From Pseudarthrobacter sp. NIBRBAC000502770 (GTDB taxonomy: Bacteria > Actinomycetota > Actinomycetes > Actinomycetales > Micrococcaceae), in assembly GCF_006517815.1 (NCBI RefSeq), contig NZ_CP041198.1, forward strand, positions 2,728,001 to 2,792,000: a DNA stretch of 64,000 nt. Direction: 5' to 3'. Under the pieces are notes generated by a model that saw only the letters and a list, made by a program, of their open reading frames with translations, ran no database searches and was not told the origin of the DNA. Positions 59,584 through 64,000 of the stretch are shown piece by piece (position 1 is the first letter of the stretch; the number at the start of each line of letters is the position of its first letter). The translations under genes were made by a program, and so were the position numbers.

Positions 59584-60662
59584 TTATTTCCGTGATTTTG
59601 GGCCTGGTGTTGTTGGGCCTGGTTCTGCTGCTGGCACTGGTACTTCCGTCGGTCACCAGCGGCACTGTTCCCTTCGGGGTCCGGATCCCCGCCCAGTATG
59701 CTGCCGATCCGGTGGTTGCGGCGCAGTCGCGCCTGTACCGGCGGCGGGTCCTGCTCTGCGGGGGCATCGTCGCGGTGGCCGGCGTGGCCAGCGTCGCGGT
59801 GACCGGGCAGCCGTTGCTGCTGCCGTTGTCGGTGCTGGTGCTGGTGGGTACCTGGTATGGCTGCTTCTTCCTGGCCCACCAGGAGATCCGCGCGGCGAAA
59901 CTTGCCGGCGGCTGGTTCCAGGGCCTGCACCAGGGCATAGCGGTGGACACCGAGCTGCGGACCAATCCCCCACGGTTTCCCTGGCTCTGGCTGGCGCCCG
60001 CCGTGGCCGTCACCCTCGCCACGGCGGTTATCGGAATCATGATGTACCCGTCCATGCCGCAGAACCTCGCAGTGCACTATGGCGCCAACGGCGTGCCGAA
60101 CAGGATTGAAGTGAAGTCGGTCGGCTCCGCATTTTCGCTGGTTTTCCTGCAACTGGGGCTGACGGCCTTACTGGGAGGCATCGCCGCGGCCGTGGTCCGC
60201 AGCAGGCCCGATCTTGACCCGGCCCGCCCCCTGGGGTCCTCGCGCTGGGCCCGGCACTACATGTCGCTGGGCGCCAAAGCGCTGCTCGGGCTGGTGGCCA
60301 TGATCGACCTGGGGCTGATGGGTTCGTCACTGTTGATGTGGACCGGGACCGTTTCCCGGTGGGCACCTCTGGTGATCGTAATCCCGGTATTGGCCTCGGT
60401 GGCGGCGACTATTGCCGTGTTGGCAAGGAACAACAGGGACCGCGGCAGCAATGGGGAAGACACCGGCCTCACCCACCGCGACGACGACAAGTTTTGGCGC
60501 GGCGGCGTGATCTATATCAACCGGGAGGATCCGGCACTGGTGGTTCCGCGCAGGTTCGGCATTGGGTGGACCCTGAACTTCGGCGACCCCAGGGCGGCGA
60601 TGCTGCTGGCCGGCGTGGTGGCGCTGATCGGCCTGGTGATCGCGCTCCGCTTCGCGAGCTGA
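59580..60662 (+). CDS. DUF1648/DUF5808 multi-pass membrane protein
   Basis: 360 aa. Three N-terminal membrane segments, then NLAVHYGANGVPNRI (the DUF1648 signature) and further helices. The C-terminal soluble part FWRGGVIYINREDPALVVPR, followed by a GIGWTLNFG segment, is DUF5808. Frequently linked with GntR regulators in Gram-positives and thought to respond to cell-envelope stress; actual function unknown. It overlaps the regulator stop by ATGA. Confidence 0.78.
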   Translation: MIISVILGLVLLGLVLLLALVLPSVTSGTVPFGVRIPAQYAADPVVAAQSRLYRRRVLLCGGIVAVAGVASVAVTGQPLLLPLSVLVLVGTWYGCFFLAHQEIRAAKLAGGWFQGLHQGIAVDTELRTNPPRFPWLWLAPAVAVTLATAVIGIMMYPSMPQNLAVHYGANGVPNRIEVKSVGSAFSLVFLQLGLTALLGGIAAAVVRSRPDLDPARPLGSSRWARHYMSLGAKALLGLVAMIDLGLMGSSLLMWTGTVSRWAPLVIVIPVLASVAATIAVLARNNRDRGSNGEDTGLTHRDDDKFWRGGVIYINREDPALVVPRRFGIGWTLNFGDPRAAMLLAGVVALIGLVIALRFAS

Positions 60663-60702
60663 GGGGCTTTTCGACACCCAAATTCGTTTTCGACGCGCAA
60701 AA

Positions 60703-60738
60703 AGGCTGGCGCGGCCCGAATGTCGGGAGCGCCAGCCT
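60703..60738. terminator. Bidirectional hairpin terminator
   Basis: Perfect 10-bp arms AGGCTGGCGC (60703-60712) and GCGCCAGCCT (60729-60738), between the convergent DUF1648 and E2 genes. Confidence 0.75.
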
Positions 60739-60785
60739 CTCTGTGGGTCCGTGGAGGTTTTCCGTGTCCAAAACGTCCGGCGGGG

Positions 60786-62210
60786 TTAGATGTCCGCCAG
60801 AAGGGACGTGGGGTTCTCGATGGCGTCGGCCACGAAGCGGAGGAAGCCTCCGGCCGTGCCGCCGTCGCAGACCCGGTGGTCGAAGGTCAGCGTGAGTTCG
60901 GTGACCTTGCGGACAGCCAGCCCGCCGTTGACCACCCACGGCTTGTCGATGATGCGGCCCACGCCGAGGATGCCCACCTCCGGGTGGTTGATGATTGCCG
61001 CCGAGCCGTCGACGCCGAACACGCCATAGTTGTTCACCGTGAACGTTCCGCCGCCCAACTCAGCCGGGGTCGCTTTGCCGTCGCGGGCCACCTGGGTGAG
61101 GCGGCGGATCTCCGCATCCAACTCCCGGGCGCTGAGCTTCTCGGCCCCGCGGACCGAGGGCACCACCAGGCCGCGGTCGGTCTGCGCCGCGAAGCCCAGG
61201 TTGATCCCGTCGAAGGCCACGATCTCCTGCGACCCATCGCCGGCAGTCTCGATGCGGGTGTTCAGTTCCGGATACTTCTTCAACCCCGCAGTGACGAACC
61301 GGGCAATGAATGCGAGCAGGCCGGGGACCTCAGCACCGCTGGCTTTCAGCCCCTCGCGCAGCTCCATCAGTGCCGTGGCGTCCACGTCCACCCACACCGT
61401 GGCTTCCGGGATCTCGGAACGGCTGCGCGCCATGTTCGCGGCAACGGCCTTGCGGACGCCGCGGACGGGCGTGCGGGCGGAGACGGCGAGTCCGGTGCGG
61501 GCGTCCACGCTATTGGCCGGGGTCGCCTCCCGGGGTGCGGCGGCCGACTGCGTTTCGACTGGTTTGGTCTCCTCAGGCTTGGCTGCCGGGGCTTCCGCCG
61601 GTGCAGTGGTCCGCAGGGCAGCCTCAACGTCGCGCCGCATGATCAAGCCGCTGTCGCCGGAGCCGGAAATTTCCCCGAGGTCCACGCCGTGCTCCCGGGC
61701 CATGCGCCGGACCAGCGGCGAAATCACGGCACCAAGCTTGCCCGGCACGCGGGTGCGCAGGAGGCTGAGGTCGTCCTCGGTGGGCTTGGCCTCAGCAGGT
61801 TCAGCGAGCGCGACGGCGGCCTTCCGGGCACGGGTGCGCCGGGCCACACCGTGTCCACCGGGAGTCCCATAACCGATCAGGACATTGCCTGATCCGGCCT
61901 TCTCCTCTTCCCGATAGGTCTCAGCATCATCCGCGGCGGACACCGCGGCCGCCCCGGCAGTAGCACCAAGCGGCGTCACCGAGATCAGCGGCTTCCCCAC
62001 GTCCAGGGTCTCCCCCGGCTTCCCGTGCAGCTCGGCCACGATCCCGGCGTACGGAGAGGGTACCTCCACCGCGGACTTGGCGGTCTCCACCTCGGCGATG
62101 GGCTGGTCGACGGCGATCTCGTCACCAACGGAGACATGCCAGGCCACCAGTTCGGCTTCGGTGAGGCCTTCGCCCAGGTCGGGCAGCAAAAACACGCGTG
62201 GTTCGCTCAT
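60786..62210 (-). CDS. Branched-chain 2-oxoacid dehydrogenase-type E2 (dihydrolipoamide acyltransferase)
   Basis: 474 aa from ATG 62210 (GGGAGAAC 7 nt upstream). One lipoyl domain (VFLLPDLGEGLTEAELVAWH, lipoyl-Lys45 in EVETAKSAVEV), an Ala/Pro linker, the E3/E1-binding domain (SPLVRRMAREHGVDLGEISG) and the catalytic domain ending with the active-site LTFDHRVCDGGTAGGFLRF. It transfers the acyl group from E1 to CoA. Last gene of the E1alpha-E1beta-E2 order on the minus strand. Confidence 0.88.
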   Translation of the reverse strand: MSEPRVFLLPDLGEGLTEAELVAWHVSVGDEIAVDQPIAEVETAKSAVEVPSPYAGIVAELHGKPGETLDVGKPLISVTPLGATAGAAAVSAADDAETYREEEKAGSGNVLIGYGTPGGHGVARRTRARKAAVALAEPAEAKPTEDDLSLLRTRVPGKLGAVISPLVRRMAREHGVDLGEISGSGDSGLIMRRDVEAALRTTAPAEAPAAKPEETKPVETQSAAAPREATPANSVDARTGLAVSARTPVRGVRKAVAANMARSRSEIPEATVWVDVDATALMELREGLKASGAEVPGLLAFIARFVTAGLKKYPELNTRIETAGDGSQEIVAFDGINLGFAAQTDRGLVVPSVRGAEKLSARELDAEIRRLTQVARDGKATPAELGGGTFTVNNYGVFGVDGSAAIINHPEVGILGVGRIIDKPWVVNGGLAVRKVTELTLTFDHRVCDGGTAGGFLRFVADAIENPTSLLADI

Positions 62211-62212
62211 GG

Positions 62213-63325
62213 TCAGTTCTCCCACTGAAGGTCGTCAACGGCGTCGAGGATGCGGTCCACGCCGGGCAGGTAGTACTTCTCGAGTTTGGGCGCCGGGTAG
62301 GGGACGTCGAAGCCGGTCACGCGGCGGATAGGTGCGGCGAGGTAGTGGAAGCAGCGTTCCTGCACCCGGGCCACGATCTCAGAGGACACGGACGCGAAGC
62401 CGTGCGCCTCGGCGATCACCACAACCCGGCCGGTCTTGCGGACGGACTCGCACACCGTCTCATCATCGAACGGCACAATCGTGCGCGCGTCGATCACTTC
62501 CAGCGAGCGGCCCTCCAGGGCAGCGGCCTCGGCCGCGGCAAGGGCGGTGGGCACGGACGGGCCGTAGGCAATCAGCGTCGCGTCGGTGCCGGGACGCGCG
62601 ACGGCGGCCCTCCCCTCGGAGGTGCGTCCCGCCGTCGCACCTTCCGCATGTTGGCGCCGCAGCTCGCCAAGGTCCACCGAGTCCTTGGTCCAGTACATCT
62701 TCTTGGGCTCCATGAAGATGACGGGGTCGTCGGAGTCGATGGCTTCGCGGAGCATCCGGTAGCCGTCCGCCACGGTGGCGGGGGTGTAGACCTTCAGGCC
62801 TGCCGTGTGCGCGTAGTAGGACTCGGAAGAATCGCAGTGGTGTTCCACTCCGCCGATGCCGCCGCCGTACGGGATGCGGATGACCATGGGCAGTTTCACG
62901 GCCCCCTTGGTGCGGTTGTGCATCTTGGCAACGTGGCTGACGATCTGCTCGAATGCGGGGTACGCGAACGCGTCGAACTGCATCTCGATCACCGGACGCA
63001 TCCCGTTGATCGCCATGCCGACGGCCATGCCCACGATGCCGGATTCGGCCAGCGGGGTGTCGAAGCAGCGCTGCTCGCCGAACGCGGCAGTGAGGCCGTC
63101 GGTGATGCGGAAAACGCCGCCCAGCATGCCCACGTCCTCGCCGAAGACCAGGACGGAGGAGTCGGCGTGCATGGCGTCGGCCAGGGCCGTGTTCAGGGCC
63201 TTGGCCATGGTGACCGGCTGCGGGCCGGCGGCTTCGGCGGACGCGGCGGCGGACGCCGCTGCCCGGGCGGTGGCGGCGGAAACGTTGCCGTTGGCCTCGG
63301 ATGAGGTGGTGATGGTGGGGCTCAC
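62213..63325 (-). CDS. 2-oxoacid dehydrogenase E1 component, beta subunit
   Basis: 370 aa. A low-complexity Ala/Ser-rich tail of about 35 residues precedes the TMAKALNTALADAMHADSSV start of the domain; then LVFGEDVGMLGGVFRITDGL, RCFDTPLAESGIVGMAVGMA and ISYGGSx-like PYGGGIGGVEHHCDSSESYY. GTG start overlapping the E1alpha stop (GTGA). Two nt before the E2 start. Forms the alpha2beta2 decarboxylase with the next gene. Confidence 0.88.
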   Translation of the reverse strand: MSPTITTSSEANGNVSAATARAAASAAASAEAAGPQPVTMAKALNTALADAMHADSSVLVFGEDVGMLGGVFRITDGLTAAFGEQRCFDTPLAESGIVGMAVGMAINGMRPVIEMQFDAFAYPAFEQIVSHVAKMHNRTKGAVKLPMVIRIPYGGGIGGVEHHCDSSESYYAHTAGLKVYTPATVADGYRMLREAIDSDDPVIFMEPKKMYWTKDSVDLGELRRQHAEGATAGRTSEGRAAVARPGTDATLIAYGPSVPTALAAAEAAALEGRSLEVIDARTIVPFDDETVCESVRKTGRVVVIAEAHGFASVSSEIVARVQERCFHYLAAPIRRVTGFDVPYPAPKLEKYYLPGVDRILDAVDDLQWEN

Positions 63326-64000
63326 TTGCCGGCCTCCTTCGAATCGACAGCTGCGGCGTCGCGGGCCAGCTCGTCGGCGAGCAGGGCGGACTGTTCCTTC
63401 AGCTGCGGAGTTTGTACAGAAAAGACGTGCCGGAACAGCTCCTGCGGGTCGACGGGCACATCCTCGCCGAGGCCTTCGCGGAGCTGGGCGGCAACGGCCT
63501 CAGCGTGTTCACGGATGCGGGCCTCGCCGTCGTCATCCAACAATCCGCGGTCCGTGAGGTAGGTGCGCATCCGGTTGACCGGGTCCTTGGCCCGCCACTC
63601 TGCAACCTCGCTGTTTTCGCGGTAGCGGGTGTCGTCGTCGGCATTGGTGTGGGCCTGCATGCGGTAGGTGTTGGCTTCCACCAGCAGCGGTCCTGAGCCT
63701 TCGCGGGCCAGCTTCACGGCGCGGTCCAGGACGGCGAGGAGCGCCACGACGTCGTTTCCGTCCACCCGTTCGCCGGCCATGCCGTAGCCCACGGCCTTGT
63801 GCGCCAGCGACGGCGCCACGGACTGGTGCGCCAGCGGCACCGAGATGGCGTACTTGTTGTTCTGCACGAAGAAGATCACTGGCAGGTGGAAGACGGCGGC
63901 GAAGTTGAGGGCCTCGTGGAAGTCGCCTTCGCTGGTGGCACCGTCGCCGCACATGGCCAGCACCACAGTGTCCTCGCCGCGGAGCTTGGCGGCGTGGGCC
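63322..64000 (-). CDS. 2-oxoacid dehydrogenase E1 component, alpha subunit (cut by window end)
   Basis: The last 225 codons only. The visible sequence begins AHAAKLRGEDTVVLAMCGDG, carrying the ThDP motif GDGATSEGDFHEALNFAAVF ... QNNKYAIS, and continues with SGPLLVEANTYRMQAHTNAD and DPVNRMRTYLTDRGLL. The N-terminal third lies outside the window. The substrate (branched-chain keto acids rather than pyruvate) is inferred from the separate alpha/beta/E2 order. Confidence 0.87.
   Translation of the reverse strand, partial: AHAAKLRGEDTVVLAMCGDGATSEGDFHEALNFAAVFHLPVIFFVQNNKYAISVPLAHQSVAPSLAHKAVGYGMAGERVDGNDVVALLAVLDRAVKLAREGSGPLLVEANTYRMQAHTNADDDTRYRENSEVAEWRAKDPVNRMRTYLTDRGLLDDDGEARIREHAEAVAAQLREGLGEDVPVDPQELFRHVFSVQTPQLKEQSALLADELARDAAAVDSKEAGK

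Overview
The window is high-GC (mid-60s %) actinobacterial chromosome, very probably Arthrobacter/Pseudarthrobacter (Micrococcaceae). The gene repertoire supports this: a dispersed menaquinone pathway, three ANTAR-domain regulators, a lone FtsW next to an LCP ligase, a PhoX phosphatase with a Tat signal, a SipW-type secretion operon, ECF42/DGPF genes, and frequent GTG/TTG starts. I see no rRNA, tRNA, prophage, transposase or CRISPR locus.

Layout. 0-2.4 kb: assimilatory sulfite/nitrite reductase (cut by the window edge) with its sirohydrochlorin chelatase, a TRIC/UPF0126 membrane protein and a small acidic SUKH-like protein. 2.4-13.2 kb: a DUF559 protein, a possible small RNA, the menaquinone genes (polyprenyl diphosphate synthase, geranylgeranyl-reductase/MenJ-like, menG, divergent menF, then menD) and an inserted GlnHPQ-like amino-acid ABC transporter. 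13.2-19.6 kb: a LacI-controlled fructan/sucrose cassette (LacI, GH32, two permeases, Tat-type binding protein, no ATPase). It is bracketed by two copies of an unusual repeat with 32-bp-phased, mirror-image arms. 19.6-24.6 kb: PhoX, a serine hydrolase of the beta-lactamase fold, a small Cys/His protein and menC. 24.6-28.8 kb: ABC exporter, GbsR/MarR regulator and CorA, close-packed with menC. 28.8-32.7 kb: MFS, PAP2 phosphatase, a small hypothetical, a sugar O-acetyltransferase and a VOC protein. 33-35.3 kb: a SipW operon (three alternate-signal-peptide secreted proteins and the dedicated peptidase). 35.5-42.2 kb: two TetR regulators with clear palindromic operators, a cupin, an FMO-like flavoprotein, an alpha/beta hydrolase, MFS, a membrane protein, and a PAS-ANTAR protein divergent from a hypothetical. 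42.2-50.7 kb: trxB, small proteins, MarR, GAF-ANTAR, a 48-aa zinc ribbon, MFS, FtsW and a divergent LytR-CpsA-Psr protein. 50.8-54 kb: CmtR-like metal sensor with a CDF transporter, an acyltransferase-3 and a third ANTAR protein. 54.3-57.6 kb: a FAD monooxygenase divergent from a DGPF/ECF42 sigma pair. 57.6-60.7 kb: GH16-like lipoprotein, a 576-bp gap with palindromes, and a YtrA-type GntR with a DUF1648 membrane protein. 60.8-64 kb: branched-chain 2-oxoacid dehydrogenase-type E2, E1beta and E1alpha (cut by the window edge).

How the genes work together. The siroheme chelatase supplies the cofactor of the adjacent reductase. MenF, MenD, MenC, MenG, the prenyl synthase and the MenJ-like reductase cover six steps of menaquinone synthesis (menA, menB and menE must be elsewhere). 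The sugar cassette imports and hydrolyses a fructoside under a repressor whose operator can be read at both its own gene and the transporter promoter. The most unusual structures are the paired phased-repeat hairpins at 13.2 and 19.5 kb, the SipW operon with an internal hairpin after its first gene, and several start codons sitting 6-7 nt after a -10 box, suggesting leaderless transcripts.

Starts were moved from the longest frame when a Shine-Dalgarno site, an overlap or family length argued for it; these cases are stated. All functional calls rest on motif recognition by eye, without database searches.
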